A stretch of 64,000 nucleotides of DNA from Tubulanus polymorphus (GCF_964204645.1 NC_134025.1:14825001-14889000); one strand, 5' to 3'. Positions 33,325 through 43,364 are shown, numbered from the stretch's first letter. Notes: a model not told the origin generated them from the sequence alone. Made by a program: numbers and translations.

Positions 33325-34365
33325 ATGAAGAAGAGTCGTTCATTAGTCGCAGATAGGACTCCAGTTGGCCGTGTTATGCCAGCACTCCGAACGGCAGGTG
33401 TTTCACTGCCTGGAGACTGCTCAAACTCAGATGATGAAATCACAGTTAGAAAAAGGGTTCAAGAATGGGTCGCAGAATCTAGTCACGTAATAAAAGAAAC
33501 CATTCCCGTTAACAATGACGGCCAATCCGAAAATGAGTCAGTTGCATCTGGTCAAACAACATCCTCTGTCCGTTCTATGCGTATTCAAGAAGAACAACGT
33601 AAAGCTGAATTAGCAGCAGATTTTAAAGCGTTAGAAATGAAACTTAATATAGCGAGAAGACGGTTTGAATTAGAACAAGAGGAGCAGCGACTAGAATTGT
33701 TAACTAAAATGAAAAAGACTGAAGCGCGATCTAATATATTGGAAAAATATGATACACCTATTGATTTCGTGTCAAACAACGCTGTAGAAAACGTTAGTCT
33801 GAAGCAAACTGACTCATCGGTATCTGAAGCGAGGAGTAATACACCCGATAGACCAGCATCCGATCCTAACGGCACGCTTGTTCAAGAATTGCGTAAACCA
33901 CACACAACGGTGCAGAAATTTAGTGGCGACCCACTAAAGTTTAGAAAATTTCTGCGTCAGTTTGACAGCCACATTGTATGTTACACTTCGGATGCAGCAG
34001 AAAAAATGAACTTTTTGGAGCAGTTTACCTCTGGCGAAGCACACGATATAGTAAGCGGATTCAGCTATTTAGAGCCAGCTACCGGGTATCAAGCTGCGTT
34101 AGATGAATTTGAAGTTAGGTATGGAGATACAGAGGTAATCGCAAACGCTTTCATAGCCAAGGCACTCAGCTGGCCATTGATTAAACCTGATCGACCGAAG
34201 GAGTTAGATAAATTTTCGATCTTTCTCACCGAGTGTTTGTATGCGGTCAAGCACATAGATGGCGTTCGCGTCTTAGAATATTCTTCGAACATTAAAGGGC
34301 TTATGTTGAAGTTACCGTACTACCTACATGATCGTTGGCGTAACCATCATTCGAATTCGAGATAA
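33325..34365 (+). CDS. BEL gag N-terminal part (346 codons, then frameshift)
   Basis: ATG 31 bases after the 5' LTR. Residues about 90-150 form a charged, Glu/Arg-rich coiled coil (EEQRKAELAADFKALEMKL and on). From about 190 the DUF1759 gag domain reads TVQKFSGDPLKFRKFLRQF, EKMNFLEQFTSGEAHDIVSG and ALDEFEVRYGD. It would assemble the particle that packages element RNA in the cytoplasm. It ends in a frameshift near 34,345; gag continues one frame over in the next ORF. Confidence 0.9.
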   Translation: MKKSRSLVADRTPVGRVMPALRTAGVSLPGDCSNSDDEITVRKRVQEWVAESSHVIKETIPVNNDGQSENESVASGQTTSSVRSMRIQEEQRKAELAADFKALEMKLNIARRRFELEQEEQRLELLTKMKKTEARSNILEKYDTPIDFVSNNAVENVSLKQTDSSVSEARSNTPDRPASDPNGTLVQELRKPHTTVQKFSGDPLKFRKFLRQFDSHIVCYTSDAAEKMNFLEQFTSGEAHDIVSGFSYLEPATGYQAALDEFEVRYGDTEVIANAFIAKALSWPLIKPDRPKELDKFSIFLTECLYAVKHIDGVRVLEYSSNIKGLMLKLPYYLHDRWRNHHSNSR

Positions 34366-36634
34366 CAGAGAATCGGTTACATTTGAAGCTTTTGTTAAAT
34401 TCGTCAGTCGAGAGTCTAGAAAGCTTAATGATCCAATTTACGGTAAAAGCACATCACTCATTGATAGCGTAAAACCGGCTCCGTATAAAAAACCAAGTCC
34501 TCGTCCGTCTGGAAGCTTCACTATTAGTGCACACAAGGCTAATTATAGTGAAAAACATAGAACCGCCGACGATAAATTCCGTTTTAACAAGGTCGAATCG
34601 AATCCGAGCGAATCAGCAAATAGTATTAGCAGACCATGCATTTTCTGTAAAGACGAATCGCATAATCTTCTAAATTGTCAGTCTTTCGAAAAAGACACCG
34701 ATGAAAGTAAAACGGAACTATTGAAACGTCACTCACTATGCTTTGGATGCTTAAGGACCGGTCATCGTAAGAAGTTTTGTAGAAATTTAATGGTATGTGA
34801 GAATTGTGGTAAGAGCCACCCCACCGTGCTACATTTTCGTGATCGTATAAATTCGTCAGTTACCGGCCCTAGCGAAACAGGACTCACGGGGCATACAGGA
34901 GTCCAAAGTAGCTGCTCATTAGCAATCATTCCAGTGCGCTTGAGTACTAAAAATGGTACAAAATCCGTCACGACATATGCGTTCTTCGATCCTGGAAGTA
35001 CCATCACGTTTGTTAGTGATCAGATTCGTGAACAATTGAATTGTTCGGGAAAGAAAAGTACATTGTCGGTACAGACAATCGATAGTGTCAATGTAATCGA
35101 ATCATACGCATTAAATAATATATCTGTTCACAATTATTGGACCGGCGAATCTGTTTTAATTCCGCGAGCCTATTCAAAGGCTGATATTCCCGTATCGTCA
35201 AGGTATGTACCGAACCTTGAAGATGTTCGAAAATGGCCGCATCTTCACGATGTTAGTGTCGCTGAATTACCTTGTAAACAAATCGGAATTCTAATCGGTA
35301 ATAATATCGCAGAGGCATATACGCCAGTAGAGATGCGTACGGGACCTCCTGGTTCTCCACATGCCTGTAAGACCGCTCTAGGCTGGGTCGTTTGGAACCT
35401 GTGCCCTAAGGAGGCGAGCTCCTTCTTTACTGCTAGTACAGCCATTACAGAAGTTCACGACCAAAACCTAGAAAATCTAGTTCGTGGCGCGATGGCCTTG
35501 GACTTTCCGGATCATTTTGGTACTGAGAAACAAGAACTGTCGCAATTAGATAAGCGTTTCCTCAAGCAAGTCGATAAATCGATAAATTTGCGTGATGGCC
35601 ACTATACTATTGGGTTGCCTGTTGTGTCGGAAAACGTCTGTTTACCTGATAATCGTTGTTACGCGGAGCGCAGATTGAATAGTCTCAGGAGGAAGTTAGT
35701 TAGCGATGCGAAACTATACGGTAGTTATAAACTTGTTATCGACACTATGCTTGAACTGGGGCATGCTGAGCCAGTACCATTGTACGATGTCGCTGTTTCC
35801 GGAAAAACATGGTACTTGCCGCACCACGCGGTGTTGCATGCAGCAAAACCAGGAAAAGTACGGGTCGTTTTCGATGGTTCCTCCAAGTTTTTCAGAGTTT
35901 CATTGAACGATTGTCTTTTACAAGGACCTGACTTTACGAATTCATTATTAGGCGTACTACTTAGATTTCGGGAAAATGCAATAGCCATAAAGGCGGATAT
36001 AACTAAGATGTTTTACCAAATACACGTACCACCTGAAGATCGCAATCTGCTTAGATTCCTATGGTGGAAAGACGGAGACATAAAAACCGACCCGCTGATT
36101 TATCGTTTGACTGTTCATCCGTTCGGAGCAAAATCATCTCCATCGTGTGCTAACTATGCACTCCACCAGACGGCTTATGACAATACCGACTTTGCAGAAT
36201 CAGTCCGCCAGTGTGTTTTAAGAAACTTTTATGTCGACGATTTCATTAAATCAGTTAAAACTGAAAGCGAAGCCCTAGACCTCGTTGCGGGCGTAAGTAA
36301 TCTATGTAATTGCGGAGGATTTTGCTTAACAGGATGGTTAAGCAATAGTCGTTGCGTTCTTTCATCAATAGACGAAGCAAAGTTGTCAAAAAATGTAGCT
36401 GATATGAACTCTTACGACTTTAGTCTCCCAGCTGAACGTACGCTGGGCATATTATGGTGCGCTGAGTCTGATGTATTCAAATTCGATATCGAGACTTCAG
36501 ATACTATTCCTACGAGACGTTCTATTCTATCTTATGTGAGCGGTATATATGATCCAATTGGCTTTCTGGCACCATACATACTGCCTGCTAAAATTCTTCT
36601 ACAGGAATTGTCGCAGAAATGCTGGCTGGGATGA
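34328..36634 (+). CDS. BEL gag C-terminus, protease and reverse transcriptase
   Basis: The first codons repeat the end of gag in another frame; coding is credible from about 34,350. Zinc knuckles: CIFCKDESHNLLNC, CFGCLRTGHRKKFC (C-x2-C-x4-H-x4-C) and CENCGKSHPTVLH. Protease (DUF1758): FFDPGSTITFVSD with the D-x-G-S site. Reverse transcriptase: KADITKMFYQIHVPPEDR (motif A), HPFGAKSSPSCANY (motif B) and NFYVDDFIKS (YVDD, motif C), followed by GILWCAESDVF and YDPIGFLAPY. It stops at a frameshift near 36,610. Confidence 0.92.
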   Translation: MIVGVTIIRIRDNRESVTFEAFVKFVSRESRKLNDPIYGKSTSLIDSVKPAPYKKPSPRPSGSFTISAHKANYSEKHRTADDKFRFNKVESNPSESANSISRPCIFCKDESHNLLNCQSFEKDTDESKTELLKRHSLCFGCLRTGHRKKFCRNLMVCENCGKSHPTVLHFRDRINSSVTGPSETGLTGHTGVQSSCSLAIIPVRLSTKNGTKSVTTYAFFDPGSTITFVSDQIREQLNCSGKKSTLSVQTIDSVNVIESYALNNISVHNYWTGESVLIPRAYSKADIPVSSRYVPNLEDVRKWPHLHDVSVAELPCKQIGILIGNNIAEAYTPVEMRTGPPGSPHACKTALGWVVWNLCPKEASSFFTASTAITEVHDQNLENLVRGAMALDFPDHFGTEKQELSQLDKRFLKQVDKSINLRDGHYTIGLPVVSENVCLPDNRCYAERRLNSLRRKLVSDAKLYGSYKLVIDTMLELGHAEPVPLYDVAVSGKTWYLPHHAVLHAAKPGKVRVVFDGSSKFFRVSLNDCLLQGPDFTNSLLGVLLRFRENAIAIKADITKMFYQIHVPPEDRNLLRFLWWKDGDIKTDPLIYRLTVHPFGAKSSPSCANYALHQTAYDNTDFAESVRQCVLRNFYVDDFIKSVKTESEALDLVAGVSNLCNCGGFCLTGWLSNSRCVLSSIDEAKLSKNVADMNSYDFSLPAERTLGILWCAESDVFKFDIETSDTIPTRRSILSYVSGIYDPIGFLAPYILPAKILLQELSQKCWLG

Positions 36635-37892
36635 CGAACTACTACAATCAGAGCGTGAAATCTGGGCTACGTGGCTACAGAGTATTCAGCGTGTAAATAA
36701 ATTAAGAATACGTCGTTGTTACAATCCGTGTAACTTTGGAGAGGTGGAACAGTGTCAGTTACACTGTTTTGCTGACGCAAGCGAATCGGGTTATGGTGTC
36801 GCCACTTACATGCGGACCACAGACTCACAGGGAAATGTATCGTGTATGCTTGTGCTCGGAAAGTCTCGCGTGGCTCTGCTTAAGGTCACTACGATCCCAC
36901 GTCTCGAATTGACCGCCGCCCTTACTGCAGTTAAGCTGAGTCTAGCGATCATCAGAGAGTTAGATATTAAAATAGATGATTTGATTTACTGGACCGATAG
37001 TAAAGTAGTTTTAGGGTATCTGAGAAATGAAACCGCGAGATATCGTACGTTTGTTGCAAATCGAGTGTCAGCGATACGAGAAGGTTCCGATATAAGTAAT
37101 TGGCGCTACGTAAATACTGAACTCAATCCGGCAGATGATGCCTCACGTGGGTTTACCATTATAGATGAACAACGAGAGAATAGATGGTTTAATTGGCCTA
37201 TAGACTGTGAAATCATCGGCACTGAGTGCGACTCAGAGGTGAAACATTGCGGTGTCACCAGTGTTACGGAAGAATCAGGTCTAGATAGAGTGATAAATCA
37301 TTATTCTAACTGGCATCGACTCAGGCGCGCGGTTGGTTGGTTTATTTCCGTGAAATCATATTTGAAATCTAAGGCAGAAATGCGACGTAGATTAGATGGT
37401 CAACCTAAGCAGATCGTTGAAGTGGCCTTGATCAAACTTAAGGTCAAAAGACCATCAGTCAAATCGCTAGAAGTAGCTATGGAAGTTCTAATCCGATGTC
37501 AACAAAGAAAATTCTATAGCGACGAATTCGAATCCTTAAAGAAGGATGAAAAGAAGCGTGTAAAACGGTGTAGTCCGCTGCATAAATTCGACACATTTAT
37601 AGACGAATCGGGTATTCTGCGTGTAGGCGGACGTACTAGTCGAGCAAGTGTTCCGTTTGAAGCTCGTCATCCTATTATCTTGCCGAAATTGTCACATTTA
37701 TCGAGACTGTTGATACGTGAAACCCATGCCGATATGGGCCACCTGGGAAAACAAGCTGTTTTAAGCAAACTGCGTGAGAATTACTGGATTCAGGGTGGAC
37801 CAGGTCTATCCTTGGAAAGTGTGTTCCGTGCCGAAAATACCAGGGTAGACTTTGTCAACAAAAAATGGCCGATCTACCGTCAGAAAGACTAG
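36549..37892 (+). CDS. BEL RNase H and integrase zinc domain
   Basis: Coding credible from about 36,610. RNase H: LHCFADASESGYGVA (first Asp), RLELTAALTAVKLS (Glu), YWTDSKVVLGYL (Asp) and ELNPADDASRG. Then integrase N-terminal: HPIILPKLSHLSRLLI, ETHADMGHLGKQAVLSKL (two His), YWIQGG. After a frameshift near 37,800 the Cys pair (CVPCRKYQG) lies in the frame of the next ORF. Confidence 0.9.
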   Translation: MIQLAFWHHTYCLLKFFYRNCRRNAGWDDELLQSEREIWATWLQSIQRVNKLRIRRCYNPCNFGEVEQCQLHCFADASESGYGVATYMRTTDSQGNVSCMLVLGKSRVALLKVTTIPRLELTAALTAVKLSLAIIRELDIKIDDLIYWTDSKVVLGYLRNETARYRTFVANRVSAIREGSDISNWRYVNTELNPADDASRGFTIIDEQRENRWFNWPIDCEIIGTECDSEVKHCGVTSVTEESGLDRVINHYSNWHRLRRAVGWFISVKSYLKSKAEMRRRLDGQPKQIVEVALIKLKVKRPSVKSLEVAMEVLIRCQQRKFYSDEFESLKKDEKKRVKRCSPLHKFDTFIDESGILRVGGRTSRASVPFEARHPIILPKLSHLSRLLIRETHADMGHLGKQAVLSKLRENYWIQGGPGLSLESVFRAENTRVDFVNKKWPIYRQKD

Positions 37893-38230
37893 CCATCCGA
37901 GAACCACCATTCTCATGTACAGGTGTTGACTATTTCGGACCATTCGTAGTTAAGCACAAAAGATCCGAAGTAAAACGTTATGGCGTAATCTTTACCTGTA
38001 TGACTTCGCGTGCCGTACATCTAGAAATTGCTCATTCCTTAGAGACAGACTCGTGTATAGATGCGTACCGACGGTTTATAGCTAGACGGGGGCCGGTACG
38101 CTCCCTTCGTTCAGATAATGGTACAAATTTAGTAGGTACTAAGTCAGAATTAGAATTGTCATTGAAAAAGCTTGATTCGGATAAAATCAGTTATGTATTA
38201 GAGAAATTAGTGAGTAAAGTGGGAGTTTAA
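37865..38230 (+). CDS. BEL integrase catalytic core (D, D part)
   Basis: Open upstream to about 37,803 in this frame. GVDYFGPFVV carries the first Asp, VHLEIAHSLETDSCI follows, and RSDNGTNLVGTKSELE carries the second. It stops at 38,230; the Glu block is in the next frame (FNPPTGSHFGGIWERL from about 38,226). It would insert element cDNA into chromosomes. Confidence 0.9.
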   Translation: MADLPSERLAIREPPFSCTGVDYFGPFVVKHKRSEVKRYGVIFTCMTSRAVHLEIAHSLETDSCIDAYRRFIARRGPVRSLRSDNGTNLVGTKSELELSLKKLDSDKISYVLEKLVSKVGV

Positions 38231-38807
38231 CCCACCTACAGGTTCACATTTTGGGGGGATCTGGGAAAGGCTTATACGAGATGTTAGGAAAGTTTTATAT
38301 GGGCTGCTCAAAGAGCACCCGGGTCGTTTAACTGATGAATCTCTGGTTACTCTTATGTGTGAAGTTGAATGTATTTTGAACAATAGGCCTCTTACGAGAC
38401 AGTCAGGTGACGTGACTGATAATCCCCCACTAACTCCCAATCACCTTTTACTAGGTAGAGGTATTAGTTGTGATATTCCAGGTCTATTTGTAAAAAATGA
38501 TTTGTATGTCCATAAACGCTGGCGTAGTGACCAGTATCTGACCGACCAGTTCTGGCGCAGGTGGTTAGCTGAGTACTTTCCTCTTTTACAGGAGCGCCAG
38601 AAATGGCAGTCACCTAAACGTAATGTCCAGATTAATGATGTAGTTTTATTGGCCGATAGTGGCTCAAGACATAGTTGGGCCATGGGAAGAGTCATTGAAA
38701 CCTATCCTGACTCCATAGGGCTTGTCAGATCTGTAAAGGTTAAAACATTCAATAACGAACTTGTACGTCCGATTCACAAGTTGGTTTTATTATTAGAAGC
38801 CGAGTAA
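38223..38807 (+). CDS. BEL integrase Glu block and C-terminal DUF5641
   Basis: Open from 38,223: GGIWERLIRDVRKVLYGLL (catalytic Glu), CILNNRPLT, PLTPNHLLLGRG. The C-terminal DUF5641-type domain reads FWRRWLAEYFPLLQERQKW, INDVVLLADSG and WAMGRVIETYPDS, ending in a normal stop at 38,807. About 400 bases of untranslated sequence separate it from the 3' LTR. Confidence 0.9.
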   Translation, partial: EFNPPTGSHFGGIWERLIRDVRKVLYGLLKEHPGRLTDESLVTLMCEVECILNNRPLTRQSGDVTDNPPLTPNHLLLGRGISCDIPGLFVKNDLYVHKRWRSDQYLTDQFWRRWLAEYFPLLQERQKWQSPKRNVQINDVVLLADSGSRHSWAMGRVIETYPDSIGLVRSVKVKTFNNELVRPIHKLVLLLEAE

Positions 38808-39206
38808 TGGTAAAAACTTGTAATACTTATATTTCTCGAGTTTAATCTGTCATTTAAGTAATTTAATTGATAAATTTACTGATCTTGTTTTTGTATTATG
38901 CTTGAGTCAGAATTTGATTTTTGCATTTTACTTTTGTATTTAATGTAAAAGGGGACTATAGCATGTATTGGTGTTGAGTGTAGCATGCTCTTGACATTTC
39001 AAGTGGCTTAAACGTCTTAATTTTGTTATTAAGAAGTTGTAATTTTCTAGTTTAGTTAAATTTTTTGAAGTATTTGATGATGGATAAGAATAGTGTATCT
39101 TTTGATGGTATCGTGATCTTGCCTTCAGTGAAGCTAGGCATAAGATAAGTTCATTTTATTATGATAGTTAATTGTGAGAAATTGGTTGGGCAATTTCGGG
39201 GGTCGG
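38808..39206 (+). other. BEL 3' untranslated region
   Basis: AT-rich, no frame. The bases before the 3' LTR (TTTCGGGGGTCGG) are the only purine-rich candidate for the plus-strand primer; it is short. Confidence 0.6.
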
Positions 39207-39567
39207 TGTAATGTATGCCCCCAGCCGGCTGCTCGTTTTAGTTTACGCTGGTCCGGCCTGCGGTCCGTCTCCCCAAGGTCGGTGGAGATATTTTTTGGCG
39301 TGTTCGCGGGGATTGTCTTTCGGGCGCTTTGGGCGCATAGTTTTATTATTTTTGTCGCTATGGCTTCACTGTCGGTAGGTTTCACTTACTTCATTTTTAT
39401 CTTTTACTTTGTTTTAATATCTTAAATACTAAGTGTCCTTATATTCCCTTTTTTTTTTGTATTTTGTAGTTAATCGTTTCCGCTGTAATAAACGCATATG
39501 ACGACCTTGAACTCAATACCGTGGATTTTTAGTTTATTTCTTAGCTAAGAAGGTTCTAAGCCCCACA
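39207..39567 (+). repeat. BEL 3' LTR, 361 bp
   Basis: Same as the 5' LTR except for two substitutions and a T10 tract in place of T8. It is followed at once by the CCACA duplication. Confidence 0.95.
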
Positions 39568-39871
39568 CCACATGTTATGCGATACAGAGAAATGGCGAAA
39601 TTTGTGGAGAAATTAATCAATTTCTCAAGATAATATTGATTAATCGCTCGAAACATACATAAAATTGGATTATTTCAAAAGGTACCTGTGTTAGTTTGTG
39701 ATTTAAGCCATTAATTGTGGACTGAAGTGAATAGAAAGTATAATTTTGAAGTGTTACTTTTTTCAACTGTGCTTTGGCCCTTGTCATCCCTAACATTGGT
39801 ATAAGCCCATCCGATTATAAAAAGCTTACCACCAATGATTAGGTAACTAACTAGGTTCATCTAGACCAGTA

Positions 39872-40882
39872 TGGAAAAGATTGGGTTCGTTATTGTGCAA
39901 CTGCACAATACATGTATAATACATTTTCATCAGCCCAATTAGGTGGTCATTCATCCTATTATTAACTGTTTTTCTGGGAACCAACAAACATTTCAGGTTT
40001 ACAGTTTCAACCGTTATTAGGACTAACCAATACTAAGGAAGTATATATTCACCAGTTGAGACAAAGATTTGCTGATACTTCTAAATTTATTTCACAGTTA
40101 CAAAGGAGATAGCAAGTGTCACAAAAGGAGAAGATAACTCAACAATAATCGAGATGTCCGATTTATTCGAAGGGATAACTCGTATATCTGTATAAACCAG
40201 ATAGTTCGTCTCTAACATCAAACATGAAAACATGAACATGAAAAAGTTCACAGCCAAATACGTTGGTCCATTTGTTATTAGTGATGTTCTCGATTCTACT
40301 CATGTTTTGCTTACAGATATGAAAGGAAGATTACTTTGTGATGTATTAAGTATTAATCGTCTGAAACCAGCATTTATTAGAGGAGACAATGGTACAACTA
40401 TATCGAATTTGATGAAATTACAAGCGTTGAACAAAACTGATAATTCTGATTCGTGCCATCTATCAAAAGCTCAATTTAAGATCGTCGATGAAAGTGGTGA
40501 AATTTTATCAACAGGAGATGATGAATTTGTGTATATAGCTCAATATGAACCTATTAATCATGATTTTTATTCAGTTACCATGCATACTAATAATGGCTTA
40601 TCTTCAAAAGATATTTTGTCTGAGTCTCATCAGTTGAAATTGTTGGATAAAGTTGAAACTTCCATTCCAGGAAATGCTGAGTATTCATTGGTGAAAGCAA
40701 GATTTAAAGCAGGGGAACTTCAGTTATTGTTATCGTTTGACTCGGAGAACGGGAATATTGAAACGATTTGGTTCAATCCAGCTTCGGATGTGAACTATGT
40801 ACATATCGTAAACAGTGTGTTGAATAGCAAAATTAGAGTAACGGGTTCGCATTACAAATTTATGGATAATTTATGTTTTTGA
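39872..40882 (+). pseudogene. Gypsy-2 integrase, end of core and C-terminal domain
   Basis: DWVRYCATAQYMYNTF and YYLFFGNQ close the core. From 40,232 a 216-codon frame reads KFTAKYVGPFVISDVL and LCDVLSINRLKPAF, the GPY/F-type C-terminal module, followed by a long tail without a recognised domain. It directly continues the frame cut at 32,404. Confidence 0.85.
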
Positions 40883-41154
40883 GAGTTACTTGAATCATAT
40901 ACATTAATAGTTTCAATTGTATTACCATACTCAGGGTGCATATACAATATTTTTACATGTGTATTAATGGAAAATTTGTATTTACAGGTAAACAAACAAA
41001 CTAACAAACTGTAAACAAACTAGAATGAGGCAAAGCCTCAAATGCCCTCGGCCTGAAATTCACCGCCACGTGAAGTTACAGAGTTTGTGGTAAATGCGTT
41101 AGAAATATCATGGCCTCAATTATTTCTATAAGAATGATATAAGAGAACATTGCA
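40883..41154. other. No gene; start of a tandem-bearing repeat
   Basis: At about 41,026 the short palindromic word GAGGCAAAGCCTC appears, possibly the left end of the element carrying the array that follows. Confidence 0.35.
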
Positions 41155-41790
41155 CAATTTTAAATAGGGTTCTGGCCCAAGTGATACTCTACTTGTGTAC
41201 CGAATTTGAAAACAATCGATCAATAATTGCGTCCTCAAGGCTTTTAACGTCATTGTTCAAGTTGGCCCCCTGGTGGTCATAATTTGAATCAATTCAACCC
41301 AATTTTAAATAGGGTTTTGGCTCAAGTGACATCCTACTTGTGTACCAAGTTTGAAATGAATCGGTCAACAATTGCAGCCACTAGGCTGTTAACGTCGTTT
41401 TTTCATGTCAGCCCCCTGGCGGCCATAATTTGAATCAAATCGGCTCCATTTTAAATAGGGTTCTGGCCCAAGTGATATCCTACTTTTGTACCAAGTTTGA
41501 AATGAATCGGGTACCAATTGCGGCCTCAAGGCTTTTAACGTCGTTCATCATGTCAGCCCCCTGGTGGCCATAATTTGTATCAAATCGACCCCACTTTAAA
41601 AAGGGTTCTGGCCCAAGTGATGTTCTACTTGTGTACCGAGTTTGAAATGAATCGGTCAACAATTGCGGCCTCTAGGCTGCTAGCGTCAATTATCATGTCG
41701 GCCCCCTGGTGGCCATAATTCGAATCAAATCGACCCCATTTTAAATAGGATTCTGCCCCAAGTTTGAAATGAATCGGTCACCAATTGCAG
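41155..41790. repeat. Tandem array, 146-bp period, about 4.3 copies
   Basis: Units start with TTTTAAATAGGGTTCTGGCC near 41,158, 41,301, 41,449, 41,592 and 41,738. Each has GTACCAAGTTTGAAATGAAT, AACAATTGCGGCC and CAGCCCCCTGGTGGCCATAA. The CCCCCTGGTGGCCATA word resembles the core of the pearl-like units at 44, 49.5 and 52.7 kb. The last unit is shortened. Noncoding. Confidence 0.85.
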
Positions 41791-41971
41791 CCTCATGTCT
41801 ATCAGCTGCAGAGGTCTATCCCCCTTATACATTTCAAGACCCAAAAATAACAAAATTGCTGGCTGCAACGAATTTGTTAGATCCAAACATGAATGTGCTC
41901 TTCTTTGGCATAGAATTTGGACTGATTCTAATGAACCAACTCACGGTACCATTTTTGAATTACGTAAAAAT

Positions 41972-42550
41972 ACAAGAGCCCCAAGGGGCACTATGGCCAG
42001 CCTGTCAGCTTTTCATAAAATGGCAAATGATGCATTCTGTGGGTTATATTTGTTAAAATACACTCCCAGCTCAGAGTCAATACCTAATAATTTACACAAT
42101 ACAATTGTGTACAACAGACAGCGACTGGAGCTGGCAGGAACAAATACCTCAGATAAATCTTTTCCCTTGGTCTTATTGGTTTGAATGCGGAATAGAATTG
42201 AAATTGCTATTTAAATGCAATTTTAGAATCTTAAAATAAAACCTGGAAGTAAAACGGTAGACGATACCGCGGGTTCACGTGAACACCTGCTGATCTTGGT
42301 GGCTAAGCCAATCATAGATGAGTCTTTGCTTTCTGATTGGCTTTTAAAAACATAAAGATATTTTTGCGATCAAACTTTGGCAAAAAAGCTCGTAATTAAT
42401 TTTAATGAGGCCCCCTTTCCAAAATTTAGCTTCATAGAGTTTGGAGAATGGATAATGCTTAAATGAATGGTTTGTATGAATATATGCTCAGTTGCACAGT
42501 CTTAGAGCCTTTGCTCTGGAAACCATGTCATTTAAATTCACTCCATTTTA
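41972..42550. repeat. Dispersed repeat R, copy 2
   Basis: Collinear with 16,679-17,348. The left end holds the palindromic GCCCCAAGGGGC, kept here and lost in copy 1. Directly follows the 146-bp array, so both may belong to one element (about 41,026-42,550). Confidence 0.65.
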
Positions 42551-43364
42551 TACAGTTATAGGCTGTTTGTATAGTTATAGTTAAAAACCATTCCCAGCCT
42601 TGCTTGACGATCTATTCTTGATTAAATGTAGCCAGCACAAGTGGACTGGGGTTGATGTTTATGAGATATTCCAGAGATATCATTATGATAAGACCTGTTG
42701 ATAGTAACCTATCTTGTTAACGGAATCTTTAGGTGTCCAAAAAGACTTCAGTGCAGTTTCAGTAGACTTTGCCTAAACCGGTACTAGTTTACCAACACAT
42801 TTTTAGAAGAAGTTTGTAGTTTTTCATTTGTTTTGTTGTATTTTGTCTAAAAAATTCAGTTTTCTTTTAATGTTCATTCATTATAAAGCTTTTCTAATAT
42901 CTTTAAAAAATCACTCCCAAGTAGCCCTTGAGAGTGGTTTACGAGAGTAGTAAATAGTTCTCCATGATTCTGATACGGCAAGGACTGCATTACAATACAA
43001 ACACTCCAAATTCAGTCTATTGACTAAGTAATTGATATCACATGCTACAAACACCAGTTGTTTGAACCAGACTACCAAAAAATGACTGAATTGTACAAGG
43101 AAATGACCGACCCAGTCATTTGACACTTGGCAATGTAATCTGGTCTAGTTATCGTAAGCAAAATCAAAAGCTTGGGGAGAAAAATATGAATTTGATTATG
43201 AATTTGACACATACCACTGTTGTGAATAGGGTAAATCTAAGTATTCAGTCCATAGTCTAAATATCTTGAAAAATCAGATCAAGCACACTTTTTGCACTTC
43301 GATGCAATTTTTTTCATCGGTTTTCTAGGATAATATTGAAAATCATAAATTCTTTCATACATAC
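42551..43364. other. No confirmed gene
   Basis: A minus-strand open stretch (42,911-43,126) follows possible acceptors but could not be joined in phase to the exon at 43,365-43,439. Left uncalled. Confidence 0.3.

Larger units (their letters stand above)
32936..39567 (+). mobile_element. BEL/Pao LTR retrotransposon, near full length and young
   Basis: 6,632 bp with LTRs at 32,936-33,294 and 39,207-39,567 and a 5-bp duplication CCACA (32,931-32,935; 39,568-39,572). The LTRs differ by 2 substitutions (near 33,090 and 33,108) and a T-tract length change, so insertion was recent. Gag and pol domains are in BEL order: coiled coil and DUF1759 gag, zinc knuckles, protease, reverse transcriptase, RNase H, integrase, DUF5641. 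Four single-step frameshifts interrupt coding, but no in-frame nonsense codon does. Confidence 0.95.
32405..39866. mobile_element. Composite insertion in Gypsy-2 integrase (825-bp element holding BEL)
   Basis: Integrase coding is interrupted at CAGTA (32,400-32,404) and resumes at a second CAGTA (39,867-39,871), a 5-bp target duplication. Removing BEL and its own duplication leaves an element of about 825 bp (32,405-32,935 plus 39,573-39,866). It has no open frame or clear terminal repeats; its ends read ACCTGACTG and CATCTAGAC. The word CATCCCTAAC...TTGGTATAA (39,787) recurs near 57,720. Class unknown. Confidence 0.7.
27563..40882 (+). mobile_element. Gypsy-2: Ty3/Gypsy polyprotein remnant, interrupted twice
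   Basis: Segments in order: gag (27,563), protease (28,599), reverse transcriptase start (29,092 to 29,139, then 30,063-30,301), RNase H (30,640-31,060), integrase (31,810-32,404, then 39,872-40,882). It is split by a hAT-like element (29,140-30,056) and by an 825-bp insertion carrying BEL (32,405-39,866). Each split is bridged in coding order, which shows that the insertions are secondary. LTRs could not be delimited. Many frameshifts and stops; not functional. Confidence 0.9.

Noticed and set aside
33585-33875. Minus-strand open frame opposite BEL gag
   Set aside because: Shadow of the gag coiled-coil coding strand; no domain.
38441-38695. Minus-strand open frame opposite the BEL C-terminal domain
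   Set aside because: Shadow of DUF5641 coding; composition reflects the other strand.
32405-39866. The 825-bp element as a solo LTR
   Set aside because: Its ends are not TG...CA and no matching internal region or second copy was found.
41155-41790. Regularly spaced repeats that might suggest a CRISPR array
   Set aside because: The whole 146-bp unit repeats, with no unique spacers, and the DNA is plainly metazoan.
42911-43126. Terminal exon of the minus-strand membrane-protein candidate
   Set aside because: No acceptor gave an open join in phase with the 43,365-43,439 exon.
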